Below, piece by piece: positions 7,231 to 13,177 of a stretch of DNA of 13,177 nucleotides. The notes beneath the pieces are model-generated. The model ran no database searches. It was not told the DNA's origin and worked only from the letters and a program-made list of their open reading frames with translations. The stretch's first letter is position 1, and each line of letters starts with the position of its first letter. The stretch covers positions 1 to 13,177 of the forward strand of contig CAYUAC010000053.1 of NCBI GenBank assembly GCA_964442515.1, written 5' to 3'. The translations under genes were made by a program, and so were the position numbers. The stretch is from TCS-49 sp964442515. GTDB taxonomy: Bacteria > Campylobacterota > Campylobacteria > Campylobacterales > Sulfurovaceae.

Positions 7231-8000
7231 GGCAGTTTGGCTAACGACTCCCTGAGCGCGTCATGAATGTGACCGTTGGTGGCGATGATGAGTTTGTCAT
7301 CCAAATCATACCCGCTGCCGCTTTCATTGCTGATGCGCCCGCCTGCTTCTGTGACAATGAGCACGCCCGCGGCTACATCCCAGGGCTTAAGATTGATTTC
7401 ATAATACCCGTCATACACACCCTTGGCCACGTAGCACAGATCGATACTGGCCGCGCCTAAGCGCCTGATATCACGGGTCTGGGGCAAAACGCGCTCAAAA
7501 CTGTCCACCGTCCAGCGGTAATCAGGCCCCTTTTGGATCTTGGTATAGGGAAAGCCCGTAGCGATCAAGCTTTCTTGGAGGGCTGCAGCGTTTGAGACGC
7601 GCAGTCTTTTGCCGTTGCAGTAGCTGCCCCGGCCCTTTTGGGCGGTGTACATCTCATCCAATACCGGGTTATACACCACGCCGGCAACGGGCTGTCCGTT
7701 TTCCACGACGCCCACGCTGATACCAAAGATGGGAATCTGGTGGACAAAATTGGTGGTCCCGTCAATGGGGTCGATAATAATCTGTTTTTCTGCCGACCGG
7801 TCGCCGCCGTATTCTTCACCTATGATCGTATACTGGCTAAACGCTTTTGCAAAACGCTCAGCGAGCTCTTTTTCGACTGCTTTGTCATATTCGGTGACAA
7901 GATCGACTTTGGATTTGTATTCTAATTTATTGGTTTGATAATACCCCCGCAGGGCTGTTTTGGAGACCTCTTTTATGTGCTGTTGTAATGTATCTGTCAT
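7227..8000 (-). CDS. Inositol-monophosphatase-family phosphatase (SuhB-like)
   Basis: The 257-residue protein has the family's metal-binding motifs in order: GEE at 61-63, DPIDGTTNF at 77-85 and WDVAAG at 207-212, followed by EAGG. Length is normal. Family members are Mg-dependent, lithium-sensitive phosphatases acting on inositol phosphate, PAP or related sugar phosphates. The true substrate in Campylobacterota is not certain, and SuhB homologues can also act in rRNA transcription complexes. AGG lies about 7 nt before the ATG, and a TATAAT box lies at 8024-8029. It is the first gene of the radical SAM/DUF4130/nuclease operon and overlaps the next gene by 4 nt. The window also holds fructose-1,6-bisphosphatase, a distant relative of the same fold, but in a separate divergent transcription unit. 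Confidence 0.93.
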   Translation of the reverse strand: MTDTLQQHIKEVSKTALRGYYQTNKLEYKSKVDLVTEYDKAVEKELAERFAKAFSQYTIIGEEYGGDRSAEKQIIIDPIDGTTNFVHQIPIFGISVGVVENGQPVAGVVYNPVLDEMYTAQKGRGSYCNGKRLRVSNAAALQESLIATGFPYTKIQKGPDYRWTVDSFERVLPQTRDIRRLGAASIDLCYVAKGVYDGYYEINLKPWDVAAGVLIVTEAGGRISNESGSGYDLDDKLIIATNGHIHDALRESLAKLP

Positions 8001-8023
8001 GATAAAACCTGTTTTTTATACCC

Positions 8024-8029
8024 ATTATA
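8024..8029 (-). promoter_or_regulatory. -10 box for the phosphatase / radical SAM / DUF4130 / nuclease operon
   Basis: Minus-strand TATAAT lies 23 bp before the ATG at 7998-8000. Directly upstream of it, with one intervening base, is the 13-bp element TTGCTATCTTGTT that also precedes a plus-strand TATAAT at 8144. The perfect -10 sequence and the position make this the probable operon promoter, with a leader of roughly 15-17 nt. Confidence 0.6.
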
Positions 8030-8030
8030 C

Positions 8031-8143
8031 AACAAGATAGCAAACGGGGCAGACACAATCAGGGTATTAGGGGGCAGTTTTTATATTAGTTGAGATAGGA
8101 TATGAAAACTGTGGGTGTCATACCGCCGCATTGCTATCTTGTT
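8031..8143. repeat. 13-bp perfect inverted repeat flanking 87 bp
   Basis: AACAAGATAGCAA at 8031-8043 and its exact reverse complement TTGCTATCTTGTT at 8131-8143 bound an 87-bp spacer. Similarity continues outward into TTATA/TATAA and inward, imperfectly, into CGG/CCG. Each arm read outward is followed at once by TATAAT, so the arms look like matched upstream elements of divergent promoters. Alternatively, they are the terminal repeats of a tiny non-autonomous insertion. By my rough estimate, a perfect 13-bp pair is not expected by chance in a spacer of this size. The interior holds a short direct repeat, GGGGCAG (8046-8052 and 8072-8078), and no gene I can support. Confidence 0.75.
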
Positions 8144-8149
8144 TATAAT
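8144..8149 (+). promoter_or_regulatory. Possible -10 box facing the Gln/Met-rich protein gene
   Basis: TATAAT lies immediately after the TTGCTATCTTGTT element at 8131-8143, mirroring the arrangement on the other strand. If used, it gives a leader of about 120 nt before the ATG at 8277. A second weaker candidate (TATCAT at 8240-8245) lies closer to the gene. Confidence 0.45.
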
Positions 8150-8214
8150 TATAATCCATACCGCAATTTATTCATAGTGCTTTTTTGTCAATTAATATTT
8201 TGTATACATCCTGT

Positions 8215-8226
8215 TTGTATCTTGTT
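8215..8226 (+). repeat. Third copy of the TTG(C)TATCTTGTT element
   Basis: TTGTATCTTGTT matches the 13-bp element at 8131-8143 except for one missing C. It is not followed by TATAAT. A looser, possibly degenerate resemblance (GCTATCATTGT) occurs at 8238-8248. Repetition in the leader of the 103-residue gene favours a regulator site over mere promoter similarity. Confidence 0.5.
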
Positions 8227-8276
8227 AAACCTTTTGTGCTATCATTGTCATAACATTCAAACAAAAAGGATTGGAC

Positions 8277-8588
8277 ATGGATATCAATTCAATGGGGCAG
8301 ATGGCCCAGTCGCAAATGCAGATGCAAAGCCAGCAAGGCAGACAAAGCGGTATCGATCAGATGCGTGAAGAAGTCGTGCAGGCCATGCCGAAAAATCAGC
8401 AGGAACAAATCTCACAGGGCTTGCAATCAATGCAGCCAAATGAGGTACGCGAAGTCAGACAGGAAGTCCAGCAGATGCAAGAAGGCAAAAAAAGCCAGGA
8501 GGATCAGGCCCAGAAAGTACAGGAAATGATCGATCCGCAAAACTCCCCTGCACCCAGCTTTAACGGCGGTGCCCCCGTCTACGCTTAA
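8277..8588 (+). CDS. Gln/Met-rich small hypothetical protein, 103 aa
   Basis: The ATG at 8277 is chosen over an in-frame TTG at 8271 because AAAAAGGA (8263-8270) lies 6 nt before the ATG but directly abuts the TTG. About a quarter of the residues are glutamine (25 of 103) and about a tenth methionine. The first third is low-complexity (MGQMAQSQMQMQSQQGRQ). The middle (about 24-90) is highly charged and helix-prone (REEVVQAM, NEVREVRQEVQQMQEGKK). The tail is Pro/Gly-rich (NSPAPSFNGGAPVYA). There is no cysteine, signal peptide or membrane segment. I recognise no family. It sits alone between a repeat-bearing promoter region and a hairpin, so it is probably monocistronic. An intrinsically disordered or coiled-coil cytoplasmic protein is the most that composition supports. 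Confidence 0.8.
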   Translation: MDINSMGQMAQSQMQMQSQQGRQSGIDQMREEVVQAMPKNQQEQISQGLQSMQPNEVREVRQEVQQMQEGKKSQEDQAQKVQEMIDPQNSPAPSFNGGAPVYA

Positions 8589-8597
8589 ACAGATTTC

Positions 8598-8622
8598 GCT
8601 AAAAGCCAAAACGGCTTTTAGC
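8598..8622 (+). terminator. Perfect 10-bp hairpin after the Gln/Met-rich gene
   Basis: GCTAAAAGCC, loop AAAAC, GGCTTTTAGC begins 9 nt after the stop codon. It lacks a T-tract after the stem, so it is not a textbook intrinsic terminator. It could still terminate or protect the 3' end of the mRNA. The mobB promoter follows about 25 bp later. Confidence 0.6.
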
Positions 8623-8647
8623 TGATGATCTCTAAGGTCAAATTCGT

Positions 8648-8653
8648 TATAAT
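8648..8653 (+). promoter_or_regulatory. -10 box of the mobB-fbp-metG operon
   Basis: TATAAT, preceded by GT, lies 32 bp before the mobB ATG and downstream of the hairpin. No clear -35 is visible. It is the only consensus box before the five-gene operon. Confidence 0.55.
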
Positions 8654-8685
8654 CACGCCAACTTTATAAATTGCGGGGATGGAAT

Positions 8686-9183
8686 ATGGCCAATCGTTTA
8701 GCCGTTGCTTTTACGGGACCGTCTAATAGCGGTAAAACTACATTAATAGAAAAAATCGCGACACGATTACTGCAGCAATACCGGGTTTCTATCATCAAAA
8801 ACGACCCCAAAGACAAAGCAAATTTTGATATTGAAGGTAAAGACAGTTACAAATTCAGCCAGACAGGGGCTGATGTGGTGGTCACCTCCCCCGCGCGCAC
8901 AACCTATTTTTCACAAAAAACAAAAGAACTTGACGAGATTATCGCGATGCTGGGCGGGTTTGACTATCTTCTGGTTGAAGGGCTTAAAACCCTGCCGCTG
9001 CCCAGGATCGCTATTTTTCGAAACGAAATCAACGAGGATTATTTTGAATATAGCGAAGCCATAGCTATCGATGAGAGCGTTAATATCAGCTTATATGAAA
9101 TCCCGGTGCATATCGATGTACTCAATCTCAACGATACCGATTCCATCATCGACTGGATCGATGCAAACGCAAAGGAAGTATAA
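8686..9183 (+). CDS. mobB: MobB, molybdopterin-guanine dinucleotide biosynthesis adaptor
   Basis: The 165-residue P-loop protein has Walker A GPSNSGKT at 11-18. It also has the MobB signature GKDSY at 51-55 followed by KFSQTGADVVV, and a Walker-B-like strand, FDYLLVEGLKTLPLPRIAIF. MobB binds GTP and assists MobA in attaching GMP to molybdopterin for DMSO-reductase-type molybdoenzymes (nitrate, formate and similar). The usual MobB segment rich in His/Asp before GKDSY is replaced here by NDPKDKANFDIE. The start at 8686 places GGGG about 7 nt upstream; an in-frame TTG at 8671 would add five residues and has less support. The gene ends 4 nt before fbp. Its operon partners are housekeeping genes, not molybdenum genes, which matches the order I recall in other Campylobacterota. 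Confidence 0.9.
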   Translation: MANRLAVAFTGPSNSGKTTLIEKIATRLLQQYRVSIIKNDPKDKANFDIEGKDSYKFSQTGADVVVTSPARTTYFSQKTKELDEIIAMLGGFDYLLVEGLKTLPLPRIAIFRNEINEDYFEYSEAIAIDESVNISLYEIPVHIDVLNLNDTDSIIDWIDANAKEV

Positions 9184-9187
9184 GCAG

Positions 9188-10027
9188 ATGCAGGAAATTT
9201 TTTCAGCCATCCAAACATCGGCGGTGCAGATTGCTTCGGCCATTGCCAAAGAAGACGCAAGCTACAGCGATAACCAAAACAGCTCCGGCGAAGATCAGCT
9301 CAAGCTTGATCTGCAAAGTGATGCCATCATCGAAAAGCAGCTGCGCGCCGCGACGTGCGTGAAAACCATCTCCAGCGAAGAAAAAGAGGGCTTTAGCCAT
9401 ATCAACGATGAAGGCGTCTACACCGTGTGCTACGATCCGCTTGACGGGTCCAGTCTGGTCGATGTCAATCTCAGCGTGGGATCGATCTTTGGGATTTATG
9501 AAGGTGACGCCAAAGGCAAAAACATCAAAGCCGCCTGCTATGTCGTCTACGGCCCACGGGTCGAACTCGTCTTCGCAGAAGCGGGTTTTTCGCCCAGGCT
9601 GTACCGCCTGCATGAGGGAAATTTTGTTTTTATCAAGCAACTGCGCCTGCAAAAAAGCGGCACCATCAACGCAACAGGCGGCACGCAGAAGCATTGGCCC
9701 ATCCACCACCGTCAGATGGTGCAGCAGATGTTTGAGGAGGGTTACATACTGCGCTACAGCGGCGGCATGGTCCCCGATCTGCACCAGCTGCTACTCAAAG
9801 GCGGCGGACTGTTCAGCTATCCGGGTACCGCGGATAAGCCGGAAGGAAAGCTGCGTATGCTCTTTGAAGTCTTTCCTTTTGCTTTTGTCTTCAAACAAGC
9901 CGGCGGCGACGCCACCGAAGGCACCGGCTGCGTACTTGATCTTATCCCCGCCCATCCCCATGATACCACGCCGTGCTTTTTTGGCTCAACCGGCGAAATA
10001 GAAAGGGTCAGACGCTGCTATGGCTGA
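9188..10027 (+). CDS. fbp: Fructose-1,6-bisphosphatase, class I
   Basis: The 279-residue protein carries the class I signature DPLDGSSLVDVNLSVGSIFGIYEG (metal ligands D83 and D86). It also has EEKE near 64-67 and, near the C-terminus, RYSGGMVPDLH and KPEGKLRMLFE followed by AGGDATEG, which form the sugar-phosphate site. It hydrolyses fructose-1,6-bisphosphate to fructose-6-phosphate, an irreversible gluconeogenic step needed by organisms that fix CO2 or use organic acids. It is about 50 residues shorter than the E. coli enzyme, so the AMP-regulatory N-terminal region may be reduced. The ATG at 9188 is chosen because AAAGGAAG lies 9 nt upstream at the end of mobB. The longer in-frame opening from 9071 runs through the mobB coding sequence. 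The end overlaps the next gene by 8 nt. Confidence 0.94.
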   Translation: MQEIFSAIQTSAVQIASAIAKEDASYSDNQNSSGEDQLKLDLQSDAIIEKQLRAATCVKTISSEEKEGFSHINDEGVYTVCYDPLDGSSLVDVNLSVGSIFGIYEGDAKGKNIKAACYVVYGPRVELVFAEAGFSPRLYRLHEGNFVFIKQLRLQKSGTINATGGTQKHWPIHHRQMVQQMFEEGYILRYSGGMVPDLHQLLLKGGGLFSYPGTADKPEGKLRMLFEVFPFAFVFKQAGGDATEGTGCVLDLIPAHPHDTTPCFFGSTGEIERVRRCYG

Positions 10028-10220
10028 TGAGATAGAATTGGACAAGTATGAACTGCAGTTGCAGGAATACACCCAAAAATTAACGCAGTGCCAGGAAGAA
10101 CACGGGGTGCAAAGCTGCTTTGTCTGTGATAAAATGCTGCAGTGCAAAGTACGCTCGGATTACGTCAAGGCCGTATACCAGAGTATGAACAAAGGCCAAG
10201 GCGGCGGATTTGAATTTTAA
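10020..10220 (+). CDS. Small four-cysteine protein, 66 aa
   Basis: The ATG overlaps the fbp stop (8-nt overlap), and the frame ends 17 nt before metG. The N-terminal half is a charged helix (ELDKYELQLQEYTQKLTQ). The C-terminal half carries C24, C33, C36 and C42, including a CFVC motif, which could ligate zinc or an iron-sulphur cluster. It ends in a Gly-rich tail, GQGGGFEF. No own ribosome binding site is obvious, so translation is probably coupled to fbp. I recall an equally small gene in the same place in Campylobacter genomes, which supports it being real. The function is unknown. Confidence 0.8.
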   Translation: MADEIELDKYELQLQEYTQKLTQCQEEHGVQSCFVCDKMLQCKVRSDYVKAVYQSMNKGQGGGFEF

Positions 10221-10237
10221 TTTACAAAGAGGTGAAA

Positions 10238-12142
10238 ATGTCTAATAAAAGCTATGTTACCACTCCTATTTACTATGTCAACGACGTTGCCCACATCGGC
10301 CACGCTTATACCACCGTCATCACTGATACGATGGCGCGCTATTTTCGGCTGATCGGCAATGATACCTATTTTTTAACCGGTACCGACGAACACGGGCAAA
10401 AGATCGAACAATCAGCCAGACAAAAAGGCAGCGATCCAAAAGCCTACGCCGACGAAATCAGCGCGAAGTTCAAAACCCTGTGGGATGATTTTGAGATCAG
10501 TTACGACAAATTTATCCGCACTACCGACAAAGATCACAAAAAAGGGGTACAAAAAGCGTTTGAAGTGATGCAGGCAAACGGCGATATCTACAAAGACGTT
10601 TACAGCGGCAACTACTGCGTCAGCTGTGAAACCTTTTTTACCCAAAAACAGTTGATCAACGAAGAGTTCTGCCCCGATTGCGGCAAACCCACCTCCGTTA
10701 TCGAAGAGGAAAGCTACTTTTTCAAACTGTCCAAATACCAGGACAAGCTCATAGAGCATTATAAAAACAATGAAGATTTTATCCTGCCAAAATCAAAAAG
10801 AAACGAAATCATGCGCTTTGTCGAAGGCGGGTTGAACGATCTTTCTATCACCAGGACCAGTTTTGAATGGGGCGTTCAACTGCCAGAAAGCGCCAAAGAT
10901 CCCAAGCACGTCATGTATGTGTGGCTGGATGCGCTGATGAATTACGTAACCGCTCTTGGATACGGCGGCGATGAAGACAAGATGGATTTCTGGCCGGCTG
11001 ATTATCACCTGATCGGCAAAGATATCCTGCGCTTTCACGCGGTATACTGGCCGGCGTTTTTGATGAGTATCGACCTGCCCCTGCCAAAGCATATCGCAGC
11101 CCACGGGTGGTGGACCAGAGACGGACAGAAGATGAGTAAATCCAAGGGCAACGTCGTAGACCCGAAAGAGGTTGCCGATGCCTACGGAATCGAAAATTTC
11201 CGTTACTTTATGATGCGCGAAGTGCCTTTTGGGCAAGACGGCGATTTCAGCCAAAAAGCCCTGATTGACCGTATCAATTCAGACCTTGGCAACGACCTTG
11301 GCAACCTGCTTAACCGTGTGATCGGCATGAGCGGCAAGTATTTTGAGGGCAATATCAAAAGCGACAACATCACCCGCTACTACGGTGAGGAACTGCGACA
11401 GGTCGATGAAATCCTTGACGGAATCGAAGGTTTGATGACGGATATGGCGCTGCACAAGTTTTTGGAAGAACTTTGGAAACCCCTGAGCGTGGCAAATCAG
11501 GCGATCGACAGGCACCAGCCCTGGGTCATGATGAAAGAGGGCAAGGAAGAGGAAGCGATGGCGCTTGTGGCGCTTGTAGCCAATATTATCGCCAAGGTAT
11601 CGATCCTGCTGCATCCGTTTATGCCAAAAACAACCGACAAGATCGCGCAGGCTCTGTGTATCGACATAGGTCCGGATTCTTATAAAAGCTTGATTCAAAA
11701 CGGCAAAGTCCTTGAAGATTTTGTTATCAACAAGATTCCGCCGCTTTTTCCGCGCATAGAAAAGGAACTCCTCAGCGACGGCGGTGAAACCGTCGATACC
11801 AAGGAAGAACCCGACAACCTCATAACGATCGATCAATTCTTTGAAACAAGTATCAAAGTGGGCACCGTCACCGAAGCCAAAGAGGTTCAGGGCAGCAGCA
11901 AACTGCTTCTGTTGCAGGTAGATATCGGCGAGAAAGAGCCTAGACAGGTCGTGGCAGGGATCAAAAAGCAGTACGCTCCGGCCGATCTGGAAGGTACGCA
12001 GGTGTGTATGGTCGCTAACCTCAAGCCTGCCAAACTGATGGGTCTGAAAAGCGAGGGCATGATCCTGGCAGCCAGGGATAAAAAAGGCTTGGCCCTGATC
12101 CGGCCCGAGACGCCCAAAAAAGAAGGCAGCGACGTTGGATGA
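10238..12142 (+). CDS. metG: Methionyl-tRNA synthetase
   Basis: The 634-residue class I synthetase charges tRNA-Met and initiator tRNA with methionine in the cytoplasm. The HIGH motif is at 19-22 (within YYVNDVAHIGHAYTT) and KMSKS at 298-302. A connective-peptide zinc knuckle is formed by C127, C130, C145 and C148. The C-terminus from about residue 528 is a tRNA-binding (EMAP/Trbp111-like) domain: TIDQFFETSIKVGTV, then VAGIKKQYAP and NLKPAKLMGLKSEGMILAA. This is the dimeric bacterial form with the appended domain. The ATG at 10238 is preferred over GTG at 10232 because AAAGAGG (10226-10232) would overlap the latter. The stop overlaps the next gene's start (ATGA). Confidence 0.97.
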   Translation: MSNKSYVTTPIYYVNDVAHIGHAYTTVITDTMARYFRLIGNDTYFLTGTDEHGQKIEQSARQKGSDPKAYADEISAKFKTLWDDFEISYDKFIRTTDKDHKKGVQKAFEVMQANGDIYKDVYSGNYCVSCETFFTQKQLINEEFCPDCGKPTSVIEEESYFFKLSKYQDKLIEHYKNNEDFILPKSKRNEIMRFVEGGLNDLSITRTSFEWGVQLPESAKDPKHVMYVWLDALMNYVTALGYGGDEDKMDFWPADYHLIGKDILRFHAVYWPAFLMSIDLPLPKHIAAHGWWTRDGQKMSKSKGNVVDPKEVADAYGIENFRYFMMREVPFGQDGDFSQKALIDRINSDLGNDLGNLLNRVIGMSGKYFEGNIKSDNITRYYGEELRQVDEILDGIEGLMTDMALHKFLEELWKPLSVANQAIDRHQPWVMMKEGKEEEAMALVALVANIIAKVSILLHPFMPKTTDKIAQALCIDIGPDSYKSLIQNGKVLEDFVINKIPPLFPRIEKELLSDGGETVDTKEEPDNLITIDQFFETSIKVGTVTEAKEVQGSSKLLLLQVDIGEKEPRQVVAGIKKQYAPADLEGTQVCMVANLKPAKLMGLKSEGMILAARDKKGLALIRPETPKKEGSDVG

Positions 12143-13077
12143 GGATAGAAACCCTCAAATCACTCATCGGTGCGCAGCTTCTGAACGCGCCAAGCATCTC
12201 CGGGGTAAACGGGATTGTTTTTGAAGCCAAAAAGGTCAAACGGGGCGATCTTTTTGTAGCTTATGACGTGTCCCAAATCCCCCTTGCTTTGCAAAACGGG
12301 GCGTACGGAGTCTTAACCGATACAATCACGCAGGTTCTTGATCCGGAGATTGCGTGGCTGAAAACCCCCAGCCTGGATGAAACCCTCATCAAACTCGCCC
12401 GCTACACCATCGATAAAGAAAAGATCAAAACAGTCCTGCTTGCCCCTGAAGTGTTTGAAATCCTTTCACAAATCACCAGTGACAGCGGCGTGGGTTTTTT
12501 AAGCACTCACAACAACTCTCTTTGGCAAGTGTTTAAACCCGCCAAAGTGTTTTTTGCTCATGAACGCTCCTTTTTGGGAAAACTGACGCAAAATTACCAC
12601 GATAAAACCGCAGTGACACAAAAAAGGTACAAACTGTTAAAGGCTTCGCTTTTTGAAGCAACCTTTATCTACAGGGGTGCTTTTTATCAACATATCAAGG
12701 TACCTTCTTTTTTTATTTCGCATTTTATAACCGCAGAAAACACAGCAAGGGAGTATGGGATAGCTACAAAACCGGGCCGTTTTGAATACGGGGAGTTTTT
12801 CTATCCGCAGTTTTGCAGTAAAAACTTTCAGCCCACCGAATTTGGCAAAGGGGCCAAGGTGCTGCTGTTTTGCAGTGATTTTGCTCCGCTTCGCCACTAC
12901 CTGCGCACGGAGTATGCGCATTTGAAAGTAATCTTTTTATCCGCAAGCGATCCAGAAAAGCTGCACGGGCAATTAAAAAAATACCGTTTTGATATCGCCG
13001 TACTTAGCGGAGTAAAAAGAGGGATTTTAGATCTTCCCCCTTTTGCCAGAACGCAACGTGCGCCTAGCCTATTTTAA
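12139..13077 (+). CDS. Mur-ligase-like N-terminal domain protein without ATPase motif, 312 aa
   Basis: Residues 21-62 (GVNGIVFEAKKVKRGDLFVA, then NGAYGVLTD) follow the pattern of the MurE/MurF N-terminal substrate-binding domain, where TDSRKVKPGDLFVAL and GA.aVV are typical. The TDSR uridine-binding residues are changed to VFEAK. No GTNGKT-type P-loop or other Mur central-domain motif follows. The remaining 220 residues have Rossmann-like strands (KTVLLAPEVFEIL, KVLLFCSDFAPL, LKVIFLSASDPEKL) and a CxxxxFQ-type segment, but no signature I recognise. There is no signal peptide. It overlaps metG by 4 nt, so it is co-translated. It is the last gene of the operon and overlaps the convergent gene by 14 bp. 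It may be a degenerate Mur relative with a binding or regulatory role. The equivalent gene after metG in Campylobacter is, as I recall, an uncharacterised protein. Confidence 0.85.
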   Translation: MRIETLKSLIGAQLLNAPSISGVNGIVFEAKKVKRGDLFVAYDVSQIPLALQNGAYGVLTDTITQVLDPEIAWLKTPSLDETLIKLARYTIDKEKIKTVLLAPEVFEILSQITSDSGVGFLSTHNNSLWQVFKPAKVFFAHERSFLGKLTQNYHDKTAVTQKRYKLLKASLFEATFIYRGAFYQHIKVPSFFISHFITAENTAREYGIATKPGRFEYGEFFYPQFCSKNFQPTEFGKGAKVLLFCSDFAPLRHYLRTEYAHLKVIFLSASDPEKLHGQLKKYRFDIAVLSGVKRGILDLPPFARTQRAPSLF

Positions 13078-13177
13078 TCTCTTTATCCACACTGAGACCA
13101 AACCCGCTGATACCGACAAAGCCGGTGCCTTCATGCGAAACCAGCAGGTTAATATGGGCAATACCCAGCTGCTTTAG
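13064..13177 (-). CDS. C-terminal fragment, probably GTP cyclohydrolase II (RibA/RibBA)
   Basis: Only the last 37 codons and a TAG (13064-13066) are inside the window; the gene continues past the right edge. The peptide LKQLGIAHINLLVSHEG, then FVGISGFGLSVDKEIKIG, fits the spacing of the RibA C-terminus, which typically reads ILRDLGV..M.LLTNN......GLEGYGLEVVERVPI. RibA or the fused RibBA opens GTP in the first step of riboflavin synthesis. The catalytic region is not visible, so the call rests on one short alignment made by eye. It converges on the Mur-like gene with a 14-bp overlap. Confidence 0.5.
   Translation of the reverse strand, partial: LKQLGIAHINLLVSHEGTGFVGISGFGLSVDKEIKIG

Noticed and set aside
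8102..8368. 88-codon open frame in the intergenic region, with AGGAT just before its ATG
   Set aside because: It runs across the 13-bp repeat and TATAAT boxes, is Cys/His-rich in a non-protein-like way, and overlaps the start of the better supported 103-residue gene in another frame. I treat it as spurious, though the ribosome-site-like AGGAT is a caution.
9203..9784. 193-codon minus-strand and 197-codon plus-strand open frames over fbp
   Set aside because: The fbp frame carries all class I FBPase signatures. The others show no motifs and are compositional shadows.
11279..11836. 185-codon minus-strand open frame over metG, and the 153-codon one at 10793-11254
   Set aside because: They are antisense to the catalytic and anticodon-binding regions of MetRS, with no start signal or recognisable domain.
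1..13177. Mobile elements, CRISPR arrays, tRNA or rRNA genes
   Set aside because: I looked for repeat-spacer periodicity, transposase or integrase motifs and tRNA-like folds and saw none. The only element-like structure is the 113-bp inverted-repeat segment reported above.

Overview
The window most likely comes from a Campylobacterota (epsilonproteobacterial) chromosome, probably a free-living relative of Sulfuricurvum, Sulfurimonas or Sulfurovum. This rests on the protein style, the compact overlapping operons, and the gene order mobB, fbp, small Cys protein, metG, Mur-like protein, which I recall from Campylobacter-type genomes. That assignment is inference. I see no rRNA, tRNA, CRISPR array, transposase or phage gene.

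Left part (1-2296). A minus-strand TonB-dependent outer-membrane receptor of the BtuB/CirA kind runs off the left edge and lacks only its last strand. A 59-codon gene with a near-perfect Shine-Dalgarno sequence sits directly in front of it. Across a 115-bp divergent spacer lies a small plus-strand membrane protein gene, which meets the next block tail to tail.

Middle part (2293-8000, all minus strand). In transcription order this holds an inositol-monophosphatase-family phosphatase, a radical SAM protein with a helix-hairpin-helix domain, a DUF4130 protein, a beta-CASP metallo-beta-lactamase nuclease and, after a 95-bp gap, a 513-residue coiled-coil protein of unknown function. The first four overlap or abut and look like one operon. 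The radical SAM and DUF4130 proteins are the known but uncharacterised DNA metabolism pair (TIGR03916/TIGR03915). Here they appear without a UdgX-type glycosylase and with a nuclease as neighbour, so a DNA-repair or nucleic-acid-processing module is a reasonable inference.

Spacer 8001-8276. Two copies of a 13-bp element (TTGCTATCTTGTT), in opposite orientation, sit immediately upstream of TATAAT boxes. One faces the phosphatase operon and the other faces a small Gln/Met-rich protein gene. A third, 12-of-13 copy lies further downstream. This is the most unexplained non-coding signal here: a shared regulator site, or the ends of a small non-autonomous element.

Right part (8277-13177, plus strand). 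The Gln/Met-rich protein gene is followed by a 10-bp perfect hairpin and then a tight operon. That operon encodes MobB (molybdopterin guanine dinucleotide synthesis), class I fructose-1,6-bisphosphatase, a 66-residue four-cysteine protein, methionyl-tRNA synthetase, and a protein with a Mur-ligase-like N-terminal domain but no ATP-binding motif. A minus-strand gene enters from the right edge; its last 37 codons resemble the C-terminus of GTP cyclohydrolase II (RibA/RibBA).
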